Origin: Paracoccus aeridis
Lineage (GTDB): Bacteria > Pseudomonadota > Alphaproteobacteria > Rhodobacterales > Rhodobacteraceae
Direction: 5' to 3'
Assembly: GCF_004923205.2 (NCBI RefSeq)
Contig: NZ_SELD02000043.1
Span: 1 to 64,000, forward strand
Length of the DNA: 64,000 bases
Shown in pieces: positions 9,128 to 19,218 of the stretch (positions are counted from its first letter, which is position 1; each line of letters opens with the position of its first letter). Position numbers and translations under genes: made by a program. The notes beneath the pieces are model-generated. The model made no database searches, was not told the origin of the DNA, and saw nothing but the letters and a program-made list of their open reading frames with translations.

Positions 9128-10160
9128 CGAACAACCCCGCCTGCGCCGCCTTCGGCTGGTCCAGCCCCAGGTGCCGCCACCCGAGATGCCCCAGCATCCG
9201 GCCACGCGGCGTCCGCTGGATCAAGCCCTGTTGCAGCAGGTACGGCTCGATCACCTCCTCGATCGCGTCGCGGCTTTCGGACAGGGCGGCGGACAGCGTC
9301 TCCACCCCCACCGGACCGCCGCCATAATGTTCGGCCATCAGCGCGAGATAGCGCCGGTCCGCGCCGTCCAGCCCGAGGTCGTCCACCCCCAGCCGGGTCA
9401 GGGCGTTGTCGGCGATCTCGCGCGTCAGCCGGCCGTCGCCTTCCACCAGGGCAAAGTCCACGACCCGGCGCAGCAGCCGCCCGGCGATGCGCGGGGTGCC
9501 GCGGGCGCGGCGGGCGATTTCCCGTGTGCCCTGCGGGTCCGCGCGGATCCCCATCAGCCGCGCGCCCCGGGCGACGATCAGGTCAAGTTCCTCGATGGTG
9601 TAGAACTGCAGCCGGGTCGGGATGCCGAAGCGGTCGCGCAGCGGCGTCGTCAGCAGGCCGAGCCGCGTCGTCGCGCCGACCAGCGTGAAGGGCTGCAGCT
9701 CGATCCGGACGGTGCGGGCGGCTGGTCCCTCGCCGATCACCAGGTCCAGCTCGAAATCCTCCATCGCCGGATACAGGACCTCCTCGACCGCCGGGTTCAT
9801 GCGGTGGATCTCGTCGATGAAGAGGACGTCGCGCGCCTCGAGGTTGGTCAGGATCGCGGCGAGGTCGCCCGCCCGCGCCAGCACCGGGCCGGAGGTCATG
9901 CGGAAGTTCACGCCCAGTTCGCGCGCCATGATCTGCGCCAGCGTGGTCTTGCCCAGGCCCGGCGGGCCGTGGAACAGCGTGTGGTCCATCGCCTGCCCGC
10001 GCATCCTCGCGCTGTCGATGAAGACGCGCAGGTTCGCCCGCGCCTCGGCCTGGCCCACGAACTCTTCCAGCCGCTGGGGGCGAAGAGCGCGGTCCTCGGC
10101 GTCGCCCGCCACCGGCTCGGGGCGCAGGACGGGGTCGGGGCCCTGGTCGGCAGGGATCAT
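9120..10160 (-). CDS. ruvB: Holliday junction helicase subunit RuvB
   Basis: The product is 346 residues, normal for RuvB. Visible features are LEEFVGQ near the N-terminus, Walker A GPPGLGKT (65-72), Walker B DEIH (116-119), the sensor region [21 protein letters not shown], and the C-terminal winged helix with [17 protein letters not shown]. RuvB hexamers pump DNA through the RuvA-bound junction. The start overlaps the end of htpX as ATGA, so the two are translated in series. Confidence 0.98.
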   Translation of the reverse strand: MIPADQGPDPVLRPEPVAGDAEDRALRPQRLEEFVGQAEARANLRVFIDSARMRGQAMDHTLFHGPPGLGKTTLAQIMARELGVNFRMTSGPVLARAGDLAAILTNLEARDVLFIDEIHRMNPAVEEVLYPAMEDFELDLVIGEGPAARTVRIELQPFTLVGATTRLGLLTTPLRDRFGIPTRLQFYTIEELDLIVARGARLMGIRADPQGTREIARRARGTPRIAGRLLRRVVDFALVEGDGRLTREIADNALTRLGVDDLGLDGADRRYLALMAEHYGGGPVGVETLSAALSESRDAIEEVIEPYLLQQGLIQRTPRGRMLGHLGWRHLGLDQPKAAQAGLFDG

Positions 10161-11032
10161 CCGCGGCGGACCGGGGGAACGCCGCTGGCGGAGACCGGGG
10201 CGGCGGCCATCGCGGCGAGCCGGTCGATCCGGTCCTGCGTGGGCGGGTGGGTCGCGAACAGCCGGTCGGTCTTCAGCGCCGACAGCGGGTTGATGATGAA
10301 CATGGCCGCGCTGGCCGGGTTGCGCTCGGCCGGCATGTTCACGGTGCGCCCGGCGGCGTTCGCGATCTTCGCCAGCGCCGAGGCGAGCGCCATAGGCTTG
10401 CCGCAGATCTCCGCCCCGTCCCTGTCGGCCGAGAACTCGCGCGTGCGCGAGATCGCCATCTGCACCAGCCCGGCCGCCAGCGGCGCGAGGATCATGGCCA
10501 GGATCCCGCCGAGCGCCCCGCCGCGTTCGCGGCTGGCGCTGCTGAACATGGCCATGTTGCCCATCATCGCGATCGCGCCCGCCATCGTGGCGGTCACGGT
10601 CATCGTCAGGGTGTCGCGGTTGCGGATATGGGCGAGTTCGTGCGCGATCACGCCCGCGAGTTCGTCCCGCGACAGGATCCGCATCAGCCCCTGCGTGACC
10701 GCGACGGCCGAGTTTTCAGGATTGCGGCCGGTGGCGAAGGCGTTCGGCTGCTCGGTCTGGAGGACGTAGACCCTGGGCATCGGCAACCCCGCGTTCCGTG
10801 CGAGCTCGCCCACCAGCGCCACGAGGTCGGGCGCACTCGCCGCGTCCACCTCGACCGCGCCCTGCTGGCGCAGCACCGCCTTGTCGCTGTTCCACCACGC
10901 CCACAGGTTCCCCGCGCCCGCGAACACCAGCGCGAGGATCGCCCCGCCGCGCCCGCCCAAGAGCATCCCGAGGACCATCAGCAACGCCGTCATGGCGGCC
11001 ATCAGGACGAAGGTGCGGATGTTTCCCTGCAT
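10157..11032 (-). CDS. htpX: HtpX, membrane zinc metalloprotease (M48)
   Basis: The product is 291 residues. Two N-terminal hydrophobic helices (about 7-26 and 29-47) are followed by the zinc motif HELAH at 131-135 and the third ligand region [15 protein letters not shown]. Two more hydrophobic stretches lie between them ([14 protein letters not shown] type and [16 protein letters not shown]). HtpX clears damaged membrane proteins together with FtsH. Its position between ruvA and ruvB, with an ATGA overlap into ruvB, is unusual: the protease is physically tied to the Holliday-junction operon. No separate promoter is evident in the 19-base gap from ruvA. Confidence 0.95.
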   Translation of the reverse strand: MQGNIRTFVLMAAMTALLMVLGMLLGGRGGAILALVFAGAGNLWAWWNSDKAVLRQQGAVEVDAASAPDLVALVGELARNAGLPMPRVYVLQTEQPNAFATGRNPENSAVAVTQGLMRILSRDELAGVIAHELAHIRNRDTLTMTVTATMAGAIAMMGNMAMFSSASRERGGALGGILAMILAPLAAGLVQMAISRTREFSADRDGAEICGKPMALASALAKIANAAGRTVNMPAERNPASAAMFIINPLSALKTDRLFATHPPTQDRIDRLAAMAAAPVSASGVPPVRRG

Positions 11033-11051
11033 GTCGTGCTCCTTTCGAACG

Positions 11052-11726
11052 CTATTCCCGGGGAGCCAGCGCCCGAAGCGCCGCGCGGATCAACGCGGGC
11101 GTGGCGGCGTCCGGTTCCGCGGCGGCGGCGCCGGTGACCGCGGCGGCGGCCTCGGACGGGGCGTAGCCGAGGTTGGTCAGCGCCGACAGCGCCTCGGCCG
11201 TGGCCTGCGCCGAGGACGGCGAGGCGGGGGCGGCGGCGCGGCGGGCGGGGGTGGGGGCGTCCGCTTCCACCACCGCGGGGGCGGGGTCCAGCGTCACCGT
11301 CAGCGCGCCGCCCATGGCGATGATGCCGGGGGCCTTGTCCTTCAGCTCCAGCACGATCCGCTGCGCGAGCTTCGGCCCCACGCCCGGCGCGCGGCGGATC
11401 GCGCCCGCGTCGGCCAGCGCGATGGCGCGGCCGGTGCCTTCGGCCCCGAGCGTGCCGAGGATCGCGAGCGACGCCTTCGCGCCCACCCCCTGCACGCTGG
11501 TCAGGAGCCTGTGCCACTCCTTCTCCAGCAGCGTGGGGAAGCCGAAAAGCTGCAGCAGGTCCTCGCGCACCAGGAGATCGGTGTACAGCGCCGCGGCCTC
11601 GCCCACGGGGGGCAGGGTGGCGGCGGTGCGTTCGCTGACATGGACGAGGTAGCCCACGCCCCGCACGTCGATCAGGACGTGGTCGGGGGCGCGGTGCAGG
11701 ATCACCCCGGCGACCCGCCCGATCAT
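11052..11726 (-). CDS. ruvA: Holliday junction branch-migration protein RuvA
   Basis: The product is 224 residues. It starts [26 protein letters not shown], the RuvA OB-fold. Two helix-hairpin-helix segments follow ([18 protein letters not shown] and [22 protein letters not shown]), then an Ala-rich linker and domain III ([19 protein letters not shown]). RuvA recognises the four-way junction and loads RuvB. The ATG at 11726 overlaps the ruvC stop by four bases. A longer open frame upstream runs antisense and out of frame through ruvC and is not used. Confidence 0.97.
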   Translation of the reverse strand: MIGRVAGVILHRAPDHVLIDVRGVGYLVHVSERTAATLPPVGEAAALYTDLLVREDLLQLFGFPTLLEKEWHRLLTSVQGVGAKASLAILGTLGAEGTGRAIALADAGAIRRAPGVGPKLAQRIVLELKDKAPGIIAMGGALTVTLDPAPAVVEADAPTPARRAAAPASPSSAQATAEALSALTNLGYAPSEAAAAVTGAAAAEPDAATPALIRAALRALAPRE

Positions 11727-12217
11727 GCGACCACCTTGATGCGCAGGGTGCGCGACTGCAGGTGCCGGGCGTGGCAGATCGCGATGGCAAGCGCGTCGGC
11801 GGCGTCCGGGCCGGCCAGGTCCACGCCGGGCAGCGTCAAGCGGACCATGTGTTCCACCTGCTGCTTCTGCGCGTGGCCCACGCCCACGATCGCCTTCTTG
11901 ACCGCGTTCGGCGCGTATTCCCCGACCGCGAGCCCCGCCTGCGCGGGCACCAGCAGCGCCACGCCCCGCGCCTGGCCCAGCTTCAGCGTGCCGACGGCGT
12001 CCTTGTTGACGAAGGTCTGTTCCACCGCCGCCTGGTCGGGCAGGTGGGCCGCGAAGACCTCGGTCAGGCCGCGATGGAGATCGGCCAGCCGGGCGGCCAA
12101 TTCGGTGCTGCGCGACCGCACGATCCCGTTCGCGACGTGGCGGACGCGCGACCCGTCCACCTCGATCACGCCCCACCCCATGTTGACCAGTCCGGGGTCG
12201 ATGCCCAAGACGCGCAT
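11723..12217 (-). CDS. ruvC: Holliday junction resolvase RuvC
   Basis: The product is 164 residues from ATG 12217. It opens [10 protein letters not shown] with the first catalytic Asp (D7). [21 protein letters not shown] supplies the conserved Glu region and [15 protein letters not shown] the C-terminal acidic pair. RuvC cuts Holliday junctions after RuvAB branch migration. The frame is open further upstream to 12361, but that part has no similarity to RuvC. It heads the ruvC-ruvA-htpX-ruvB-thioesterase operon. Confidence 0.97.
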   Translation of the reverse strand: MRVLGIDPGLVNMGWGVIEVDGSRVRHVANGIVRSRSTELAARLADLHRGLTEVFAAHLPDQAAVEQTFVNKDAVGTLKLGQARGVALLVPAQAGLAVGEYAPNAVKKAIVGVGHAQKQQVEHMVRLTLPGVDLAGPDAADALAIAICHARHLQSRTLRIKVVA

Positions 12218-12369
12218 GTGCCTGCACCCTCGACTGCTTCTTGTTTTTCCACGGGTTAGCACGAACCGCGAACACCGCCTAGCGCGATTTGCGGCGGGCG
12301 TCGCGCGCGGCCCGGCGGGTTGACGCTTCGCGCCGATTCTGGAACAGATTCGCGAAGTCACGAGGTTCC

Positions 12370-15204
12370 ATGTCCCCTGCGCTGATCGCCGCGCTGCCTT
12401 TCCTTGGCGCCCTTGTTCCCGGACTGCTGGTGCGGTCGGGCCGCGGCGTCGCGGCCTGCGCCTGCGCGCTGTTCACGCTGACGGCGCTGATCGGGCTGTG
12501 CCTGCATGCCCCGGCGGTGCTGGCGGGCGAGGTCGTGGCCGCGCGGATCGACTGGCTGCCGCAGATCGGCCTTGCCGCAAGCTTCCGGCTGGACGGGCTG
12601 GGGCTGCTGTTCGGGATCCTGATCCTCGGGATCGGGCTGCTCATCATCCTCTATGCGCGGTTCTATCTTGATCCGCGCGACCCGCCGGGGCGGTTCTTCA
12701 CCTACCTGATGCTGTTCCAGGGCGCGATGCTGGGGATCGTCCTCAGCGACAACGTCCTGCTGCTGCTGGTGATGTGGGAACTCACCTCGCTGTCGTCGTT
12801 CCTGCTCATTGGCTACTGGCGGCACCAGCCCGAGGCGCGGCAGGGCGCGCGCATGGCGCTGGTCGTGACGGGGATGGGGGGGCTGGCGATGATCGCGGGG
12901 CTCCTGCTGCTGGGGCAGGTCGCGGGGTCGAACGAGCTTTCGGACATCCTGCTGGCGGGCGAGGCGGTCCGGACCTCGCCCCTCTATGTCCCGGCGCTGG
13001 TCCTGATCCTGGTCGGCGCGTTCACCAAGTCGGCGCAGTTCCCGTTCCATTTCTGGCTGCCGCGCGCGATGGCGGCCCCGACGCCGGTCAGCGCCTACCT
13101 GCATTCCGCGACCATGGTGAAGGCCGGGATCTTCCTGATGGCGCGGCTGTGGCCGGTGCTGTCGGGGACGCCCGAGTGGTTCTGGATCGTGACCACCGCG
13201 GGCCTCGCCACGATGTGCGTCGGCGCGGTCGTGGCGCTGTTCCAGGATGACCTGAAGGGGCTGCTGGCCTATTCGACCGTCAGCCATCTCGGCCTCATCA
13301 CCATGCTGCTGGGGTTCGGAACGCAGGCCGCGGCGGTCGCGGCCATGTTCCACATCGTGGCGCATGCGACGTTCAAGGCGGCGTTGTTCATGGCCACCGG
13401 GATCGTGGACCATGCCGCGCACACGCGGTCGATCCGCCGCCTGTCGGGGCTCGGCGCGCTGATGCCGCTGACATTCGTGATCGCGGCGGTCGCGTCGCTG
13501 TCGATGGCGGGGATCCCGCCGCTCGGCGGCTTCATCTCGAAGGAGCTGATGCTGGAGCAGGCCGCGCACACCCGCTGGCTGGGCGGGCCGGACGTTCTGG
13601 GCTGGATCGTCGTGGCGGCGACGATGTTCTCGGTCGCGTATTCGCTGCGCTACGTCTTCCACGTGTTCACGGGCCGGGTCGAGACGGGCTATCCGGCCCG
13701 TCCGCACGATCCCGGCATGGGGCTGTGGCTTGCGCCCGCGCTGCTGGTGGCGCTGACGGTCCTGATCGGGGCCGCGCCCGACGCGTCTGCGGGCTGGCTT
13801 GTCGCGGCGGCCGCGTCGGCGGTCACGGGGGCCGCGCAGCATCCGCATTTCAGCGTCTGGCACGGGGTCACGCCGGCGCTGGCGATGTCGGGGGTGGCGG
13901 TCGCGGGCGGGGTGGCGCTGCTGCTTCTCTGGCGGGTCGCCGACCGGGTCCGGGCGGCGCTGCCCGCGCCCGATGCCGGCCGCTGGCACGAGGCCGCGGT
14001 CTGGACCGCGACGCGGTGGTCGCGCGGGATCGCCGACGGGCTGACCAACGGGTCGATGTCGCGGGGGCTCGGCGCGATCGTCGCCGTGATCGTGGCGGCG
14101 GGGATCGCCGCCTGGGCGACCGGGGCCGCGCCCGCCTTCAGCCGCCCGATGCTGCCGGTGACGGCCATCGCGCTGATCGGCTGGGTCATGCTCGTCACCG
14201 CCACCGGCTGCATGGTGTTCTATCACCGCAGCCGCCTGCTGGCGCTGGTGCTGGTCGGGATCGCCGGGCTGATCGTGTCGGCGGCCTTCGTCTACCTGTC
14301 CGCCCCCGACCTCGCCCTGACGCAGATCAGCGTCGAGGTGGTGACGGTCGTGGTCCTGCTGCTGGCGCTGAACTTCCTGCCGAAGGTGACGCCGGTCGAA
14401 TCCACCGCGCCGCGCCGGGCGCTGCACGGGCTGGTCGCGGTGGCGGCGGGCGGGGCGTTCGGCGCGCTCGCCTATGTCATCATGAGGACCGGGCCGGCGT
14501 TCCCCAGCATCGCCGACTACATGGTCCGCAACAGCTACAAGCTGGGTGGCGGCAACAACGTGGTGAACGTGATCCTCGTCGATTTCCGCGGCTACGACAC
14601 CTTCGGAGAGATCACCGTCCTCGGCATCGCGGCCGTCGCGATCTTCGCGCTGACGCAGACGCTGGTCGGCGGCGCGACCGGGCAGAAGCTGCGCGACCTG
14701 TTCGGCGACCGCGCGCGCGCGGGCGACCGGCATCCGCTGCCGCTGGTGGTGGTGACGCGCATCCTGCTGCCGCTGGTGCTGGTGGTCGCGGTCTACATCT
14801 TCCTGCGCGGCCACAACGCGCCGGGGGGCGGCTTCGTCGCCGGGCTTCTGGTGTCGATCGCGCTGGTGATGCAGTACATGGCGTCGGGCTTCGGCTGGGC
14901 CGAGGGGCGCCGCTCGATCCCCTATCACGGGCTGATCGGGCTGGGGGTGCTGGCGGCCGGGATCACCGGCGCCGGCGCGTGGCTTGCGGGGCGGCCGTTC
15001 CTGACCTCTGCCTATGGCTACTTCAAGCTGCCGGGCCTCGAGGAATTCGAGCTCGCGACCGCCATGGGCTTCGACCTCGGCGTGTTCCTGTGCGTCGTGG
15101 GCGCGGTGATGCTGATGCTGCAGTCGCTGTCGCGGATCGCACGGCGGGCGGGCGAGACGGACGACACGTCGTCGAACCTCGACCCTGCCGGGGGGAGGCG
15201 CTGA
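12370..15204 (+). CDS. mnhA: Mrp-type Na+/H+ antiporter subunit A with fused B domain
   Basis: The product is 944 residues and mostly hydrophobic. Residues 1 to about 640 match the MrpA/NuoL-like channel subunit ([67 protein letters not shown]). The middle is the MrpA C-terminal region. About residues 790-930 ([30 protein letters not shown]) are an MrpB domain fused in frame, which explains why no separate B gene follows. The complex exchanges cytoplasmic Na+ for H+ and supports alkali and salt tolerance. ATG 12370 gives a hydrophobic N-terminus; the open frame to 12289 adds only a basic, non-conserved leader. A TTGACG at 12329-12334 may be part of its promoter. Confidence 0.95.
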   Translation: MSPALIAALPFLGALVPGLLVRSGRGVAACACALFTLTALIGLCLHAPAVLAGEVVAARIDWLPQIGLAASFRLDGLGLLFGILILGIGLLIILYARFYLDPRDPPGRFFTYLMLFQGAMLGIVLSDNVLLLLVMWELTSLSSFLLIGYWRHQPEARQGARMALVVTGMGGLAMIAGLLLLGQVAGSNELSDILLAGEAVRTSPLYVPALVLILVGAFTKSAQFPFHFWLPRAMAAPTPVSAYLHSATMVKAGIFLMARLWPVLSGTPEWFWIVTTAGLATMCVGAVVALFQDDLKGLLAYSTVSHLGLITMLLGFGTQAAAVAAMFHIVAHATFKAALFMATGIVDHAAHTRSIRRLSGLGALMPLTFVIAAVASLSMAGIPPLGGFISKELMLEQAAHTRWLGGPDVLGWIVVAATMFSVAYSLRYVFHVFTGRVETGYPARPHDPGMGLWLAPALLVALTVLIGAAPDASAGWLVAAAASAVTGAAQHPHFSVWHGVTPALAMSGVAVAGGVALLLLWRVADRVRAALPAPDAGRWHEAAVWTATRWSRGIADGLTNGSMSRGLGAIVAVIVAAGIAAWATGAAPAFSRPMLPVTAIALIGWVMLVTATGCMVFYHRSRLLALVLVGIAGLIVSAAFVYLSAPDLALTQISVEVVTVVVLLLALNFLPKVTPVESTAPRRALHGLVAVAAGGAFGALAYVIMRTGPAFPSIADYMVRNSYKLGGGNNVVNVILVDFRGYDTFGEITVLGIAAVAIFALTQTLVGGATGQKLRDLFGDRARAGDRHPLPLVVVTRILLPLVLVVAVYIFLRGHNAPGGGFVAGLLVSIALVMQYMASGFGWAEGRRSIPYHGLIGLGVLAAGITGAGAWLAGRPFLTSAYGYFKLPGLEEFELATAMGFDLGVFLCVVGAVMLMLQSLSRIARRAGETDDTSSNLDPAGGRR

Positions 15205-15551
15205 TGGAACTGCTCGTCGCATCCGCAATCGGGATCCTGACCGCGGCGGCGGTCTACCTGATCCTACGCCGCCGCAGCTTCGCGGTCGTCCTCGGCATGA
15301 CCATGCTGAGCTATGCCATCAACCTGTTCCTGTTCAGCACCGGCAGGCTGGTCCGGGGCGCGCCCCCTGTCCTGAGCGACGGGGCCCCCGCCTATACCGA
15401 CCCGCTGCCGCAGGCGCTGGTTCTGACGGCGATCGTGATCGGCTTCGGGATGACGGCGGTGGTGGTGATGATGGCGCTCGGCGCCTTTGTCGAGGGCGGG
15501 GACGACCGGATCGACATGCCGTCGCGTGATGCGGGCGGCGCGGGCGAATGA
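15204..15551 (+). CDS. mnhC: Mrp antiporter subunit C (NuoK-like)
   Basis: The product is 115 residues with three membrane helices, homologous to NuoK/MrpC (VVLGMTMLSYAINLFLFSTGR; DPLPQALVLTAIVIGFGMTAVVVMMAL is diagnostic). It starts at ATG 15204, sharing one base with the mnhA stop (TGATG), and overlaps mnhD by ATGA at its end. It is part of the same translationally coupled antiporter operon. Confidence 0.95.
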   Translation: MELLVASAIGILTAAAVYLILRRRSFAVVLGMTMLSYAINLFLFSTGRLVRGAPPVLSDGAPAYTDPLPQALVLTAIVIGFGMTAVVVMMALGAFVEGGDDRIDMPSRDAGGAGE

Positions 15552-17077
15552 TGGGCGCGCTGGGTCATTGGCTGATCGCGCCGGTCCTGCTGCCGGCCGT
15601 CGTCGGCGCGCTGATCATCCTGTGGATGCGCGGCGACCTGCTGCTGCAGCGGGTGTTCTCGGTCGCGGCGACGGCGGCGCAGGTCGCGCTCGCCGTCTGG
15701 CTGCTGGCGCAGGCGGCGGGGGGCGAGATCTTCGTCTATCGCCTGGGCAACTGGCAGGTGCCGTTCGGGATCGCGCTGGTGCTGGACCGGCTCGCGGGGA
15801 CGATGCTGCTTCTGACGGCGGTCCTTGCGCTGGTGGTGCAGCTCTATGCCATCGGGTCGGGCTGGGACCGGCGCGGCGCGCATTTCCACGCGCTGTTCCA
15901 GTTCCAGCTGATGGGCCTGACGGGCGCGTTCCTGACCGGCGACGCCTTCAACCTGTTCGTCTTCTTCGAGGTGCTGCTGATCGCGAGCTACGGCCTTCTG
16001 GCCCACGGCGGGGGAGAGATGCGGCTGCGCGCCTCGGTCCAGTACGTCGTGGTGAACCTTGCCGGGTCGGCGCTGTTCCTCGCCGCGCTCGGGACGATCT
16101 ATGCGTCCATGGGCACGCTGAACATGGTGGACCTTGCCGACAGGATGACGCGGCTGCCGCCCGACCAGACCGCGCTGATCCGCGTGGGCGCGGTGCTGCT
16201 GATGCTGGTCTTCGCGATCAAGGCGGCGCTGGTACCGCTGCACTTCTGGCTGCCGGCGACCTACGCCAACGCGCCGGGGCCGGTCGCCGCGCTGTTCGCG
16301 ATCATGACCAAGGTGGGCCTGTACGGGATCATTCGCTTCTACACGCTGGTGTTCCCGGCAGGCGAGGCGATGGGCACGCTGGTCGCGGACCTGCTGCTGC
16401 CCGCCGCGCTGCTGACGCTGGTGCTGGGCCAGCTGGGCGTGATGGGCAGCCGCGACCTGGGCCGGATGGCGGCGTGGGGGGCGCTCGCGTCCGTGGGCAC
16501 GCTGACGCTGGCGGTGGCGCAGTTCACCGAGGCGGGGATTTCGGCGGGGCTGTGGTACCTGCTTCATTCGACCCTCGCCACGGCGGCGCTGTTCCTGGTG
16601 GCCGATCTCGTCGCGGGCCGCCGCGGCAGCCTGCGGCTGGCCGCGATGTCGCGCGGCGCGCAGGCGGGGCTGGTCGGCGCGTTCTACATGGCGGCGGCGG
16701 TCGGGGTCGCCGGCCTGCCGCCCCTGTCGGGGTTCCTGGGCAAGCTGGCCGTGCTGCAGGCGACGCGGGGAACCGACTGGACGCTGGCGATCTGGGCCGC
16801 GATCCTCGTGACCTCGCTCATGGCGATCATCGGGTTGGCGCGGGCGGGGACGATCGTGTTCTGGACCGCGTCGGACGCGGCGGCGGCAACGGCGCCCGAG
16901 CCGGGACCGGCCCCGTGGCTCGCGCTCGCCTGCACCGGCGCGCTGATCGCCGGGCTTGTCGCGCTGACCGTCGCCGCCGGCCCCGTCATGCGCTTCACCG
17001 ACGCGACCGCCGCGCAGCTTCACGACCTCGGCCCCTATGTCGATGCGGTGCTGGTCCGGCAGGAGGGCGCGAGATGA
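15548..17077 (+). CDS. mnhD: Mrp antiporter subunit D (NuoM/N-like)
   Basis: The product is 509 residues with many membrane helices. Family signatures are LTGDAFNLFVFFEVLLIASYGLL, the channel-lysine region VFAIKAALVPLHFWLPATYANAPGPVAALFAIMTKVG, and LWYLLHSTLATAALFLVADL. Two adjacent ATGs (15548 and 15551) are possible; the first overlaps the mnhC stop. MrpD together with MrpA forms the proton and sodium pathways. Confidence 0.95.
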   Translation: MMGALGHWLIAPVLLPAVVGALIILWMRGDLLLQRVFSVAATAAQVALAVWLLAQAAGGEIFVYRLGNWQVPFGIALVLDRLAGTMLLLTAVLALVVQLYAIGSGWDRRGAHFHALFQFQLMGLTGAFLTGDAFNLFVFFEVLLIASYGLLAHGGGEMRLRASVQYVVVNLAGSALFLAALGTIYASMGTLNMVDLADRMTRLPPDQTALIRVGAVLLMLVFAIKAALVPLHFWLPATYANAPGPVAALFAIMTKVGLYGIIRFYTLVFPAGEAMGTLVADLLLPAALLTLVLGQLGVMGSRDLGRMAAWGALASVGTLTLAVAQFTEAGISAGLWYLLHSTLATAALFLVADLVAGRRGSLRLAAMSRGAQAGLVGAFYMAAAVGVAGLPPLSGFLGKLAVLQATRGTDWTLAIWAAILVTSLMAIIGLARAGTIVFWTASDAAAATAPEPGPAPWLALACTGALIAGLVALTVAAGPVMRFTDATAAQLHDLGPYVDAVLVRQEGAR

Positions 17078-17565
17078 TCCGCCGCATCCTGCCGCATCCG
17101 TTCATGTCGGTGCTGATCGTGCTGGTGTGGATGGCGCTGGTGAACCGCTTCGCCTGGGGATCGCTGGTGTTCGCGGCGATGCTCGCGGTCGCGGTCCCGC
17201 TGTTCACCGCGCCCTACTGGCCCGGCAAGCCGCGGGTCCGCCGGCCGCTGAAGCTCGTGGCCTACACGGCGCTGGTCATCTGGGACATCATCCGCGCCAA
17301 CGTCGACGTGGCGAAGATCGTCCTTTTCACCCCCTCGTCCGACCTGCGCCCGGCCTGGGTCGTCGTGCCGCTGGACCTGGAGAGCGCGGAAGGCATCACC
17401 GTCCTTGCCGCGACGATCACGCTCACCCCCGGCACCGTCACGGCCGACGTGAGCGGGAACGGCAACGCGCTGCTGGTGCACTGCCTGCACGCGCCCGATC
17501 CGGCTGCGATCGTCGCCGACATCAAGTCCCGCTACGAATCCCGCCTGAAGGAGATCTTCACGTGA
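17074..17565 (+). CDS. mnhE: Mrp antiporter subunit E
   Basis: The product is 163 residues. It has N-terminal hydrophobic helices (FMSVLIVLVWMALVNRF and GSLVFAAMLAVAVPLF) and a cytoplasmic C-terminal domain with VVPLDLESAEGITVLAATITLTPGTVT, the conserved MrpE pattern. It overlaps mnhD by ATGA, and its stop overlaps the GTG start of mnhF. MrpE is needed for assembly or full activity of the complex. Confidence 0.93.
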   Translation: MIRRILPHPFMSVLIVLVWMALVNRFAWGSLVFAAMLAVAVPLFTAPYWPGKPRVRRPLKLVAYTALVIWDIIRANVDVAKIVLFTPSSDLRPAWVVVPLDLESAEGITVLAATITLTPGTVTADVSGNGNALLVHCLHAPDPAAIVADIKSRYESRLKEIFT

Positions 17566-17858
17566 CCGCCCATGCCCCGGAGATGGCCCTGATCGGCTGG
17601 GCGGTGTGGTTCGCGCTCGGCTGCTTCGGGACCGCGCTGCTGCTGTGCCTTTACCGGGTCGTGTTCTCGCCTGCGCTGACCGACCGGATCCTCGCGCTCG
17701 ACACCATGACGATCAACGTGATCGCGGCGCTGGTGATCGTGGGGATCGCGGACGGCACCCCGGTCTATTTCGAGGCCGCGATGCTGTTTGCCATGGTCGG
17801 CTTCATCGCGACCGTGGGCTTCGCCAAGTTCCTGCTCAGGGGGGACATCATCGAATGA
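17562..17858 (+). CDS. mnhF: Mrp antiporter subunit F
   Basis: The product is 98 residues with three helices and the MrpF motif YRVVFSPALTDRILALDTMTINVIAALVIVGI. The start is GTG 17562, overlapping the mnhE stop as GTGA; no in-frame ATG nearer than residue 8 fits. It ends with an ATGA overlap into mnhG. Confidence 0.93.
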   Translation: MTAHAPEMALIGWAVWFALGCFGTALLLCLYRVVFSPALTDRILALDTMTINVIAALVIVGIADGTPVYFEAAMLFAMVGFIATVGFAKFLLRGDIIE

Positions 17859-18247
17859 CGGCGCTGGCGCAGGTTCTCGTGGCGGCGCTTCTCGTCATCG
17901 GGGGCGGCTTCGCGCTGGTCGGCGCCTGGGGGCTGGTGCGGCTGCCCGACGCGATGACCCGGCTGCACGGGCCCACCAAGGCGGCGACGCTGGGGGTGGG
18001 GGCGGTCCTGATCGCGTCGATGCTGTATTTCTGGGGCGTGAAGGGCGTGCCGAGCTGGCACGAGCTGCTCATCGCCCTGTTCCTGTTCGTCACAGCGCCG
18101 ATCACCGGCTTCTTCCTGTCCAAGGCCAACCTGCACCGCTCGTGGGACCGGACCGAGATCCCGCCGCCGCCCGGCCCCGGCAACGACTGGGCCACCTTCG
18201 GCGATGAGGCGGACGTGGCTGGAACGGAAAGGCCGGACCCCCGCTGA
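17855..18247 (+). CDS. mnhG: Mrp antiporter subunit G
   Basis: The product is 130 residues with three helices and the MrpG signature GAWGLVRLPDAMTRLHGPTKAATLGVG. A polar C-terminal tail follows. It is the last gene of the six-gene mnhA(B)CDEFG operon and ends four bases from the convergent xerC stop. Confidence 0.94.
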   Translation: MTALAQVLVAALLVIGGGFALVGAWGLVRLPDAMTRLHGPTKAATLGVGAVLIASMLYFWGVKGVPSWHELLIALFLFVTAPITGFFLSKANLHRSWDRTEIPPPPGPGNDWATFGDEADVAGTERPDPR

Positions 18248-18251
18248 CGCC

Positions 18252-19205
18252 TCAGCCCCGCGGGTGCGCCGCACCGTGGACGGACAGCAGATGCGCGTCG
18301 TCCACCGCGGTATAGACCTGCGTCGTGGACAGGCTCGCATGACCCAGAAGCTCCTGGATCGTGCGAAGGTCGCCGCCCGCCGCCAGCAGGTGGGTGGCGA
18401 AGCTGTGCCGCAGCGCGTGCGGCGTCGCCGTGGGCGGCAGGCCGAGCGCGTGGCGCAGCCGCACCATCAGGCCCTCGACCGCGCCTGCGGACAGCCGCCC
18501 GCCGCGCACGCCGCGAAATAGCGGATCGTCGGGGGCAAGGCCCCACGGCTGCACCCGCAGGTAGGCCGCGATCCCGTCGCGCGCCACCGGCAGCACCGGC
18601 ACCTGCCGTTCCTTCCCGCCCTTGCCGCGCACCCGCAGCACCTCGCCCATCGGCCAGTCGCGGCCATCGAGCGCCAGCGCCTCGGAGATCCGCAGCCCGC
18701 AGCCGTAGAGCAGCGTCAGCACCGCCTGGTCGCGGGCGGCGACCCACGGGGTGTCGTGGGTGACGGCGGCGAGGTCGAGCACCGCGCGCGCCTGGTCGGG
18801 CGCCAGCGGGCGCGGCAGGCTGCGGCGGTAGCGGGGGGCGCGGGACGACAGCGCGCGGCTCACGTCGAAGCCCTCGCGGTCGGCGAGCCAGCGCAGGAAC
18901 GACCGCACCGCCGACAGGCGGCGGGCGAGCGACCGGGCCGACAGTCCGCGCGTCCGTTCGGCGGCGGCGAAGGCGCGCATGTCCGATTGCGTCAGCGCGC
19001 CCATGCGGGCGGGCAGGGCGGGCGCGCCGTGGTGGCCGCCCAGGAACGACAGGAACGCCAGCAGGTCGGACTGGTAGGCGGTGATGGTGTGGTCCGAGCG
19101 GTCGCGGGTGGACCGCTCGCCATCGAGCCAGCGGGCCAGCGCGTCGGCCATCGCCGGCGCGAGCGCCAGCGGGGGCGGGGCATGATGCGGCGTGGTGCCT
19201 GTCAT
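18252..19205 (-). CDS. xerC: Site-specific tyrosine recombinase XerC
   Basis: The product is 317 residues. It has an N-terminal SAM-like domain (WLDGERSTRDRSDHTITAYQSDLLAFLSFL) and a C-terminal catalytic domain. The catalytic set is visible: Arg in YGCGLRISEAL, His-x-x-Arg in PHALRHSFATHLL, His in LLGHASLSTTQVY, and the nucleophile Tyr in TTQVYTAVD. XerC acts with XerD at dif to resolve chromosome dimers. XerC rather than XerD is preferred because the gene directly upstream encodes DUF484, which neighbours xerC in many proteobacteria. No mobile-element genes surround it, so it is a housekeeping recombinase. Confidence 0.92.
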   Translation of the reverse strand: MTGTTPHHAPPPLALAPAMADALARWLDGERSTRDRSDHTITAYQSDLLAFLSFLGGHHGAPALPARMGALTQSDMRAFAAAERTRGLSARSLARRLSAVRSFLRWLADREGFDVSRALSSRAPRYRRSLPRPLAPDQARAVLDLAAVTHDTPWVAARDQAVLTLLYGCGLRISEALALDGRDWPMGEVLRVRGKGGKERQVPVLPVARDGIAAYLRVQPWGLAPDDPLFRGVRGGRLSAGAVEGLMVRLRHALGLPPTATPHALRHSFATHLLAAGGDLRTIQELLGHASLSTTQVYTAVDDAHLLSVHGAAHPRG

Positions 19206-19218
19206 GCCCGCGCCCGGG

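Noticed and set aside
12358-15228. A 956-codon open frame antisense to the mnhA gene, rich in Arg, Gln and His
   Set aside because: It is a shadow of a GC-rich gene. The sense frame gives a clear membrane protein with MrpA and MrpB motifs, while the antisense protein has no domain and extreme composition.
18252-19205. Tyrosine recombinase as integrase of a mobile element
   Set aside because: DUF484 linkage, length, native codon use and absence of phage or att-like sequence indicate housekeeping XerC.
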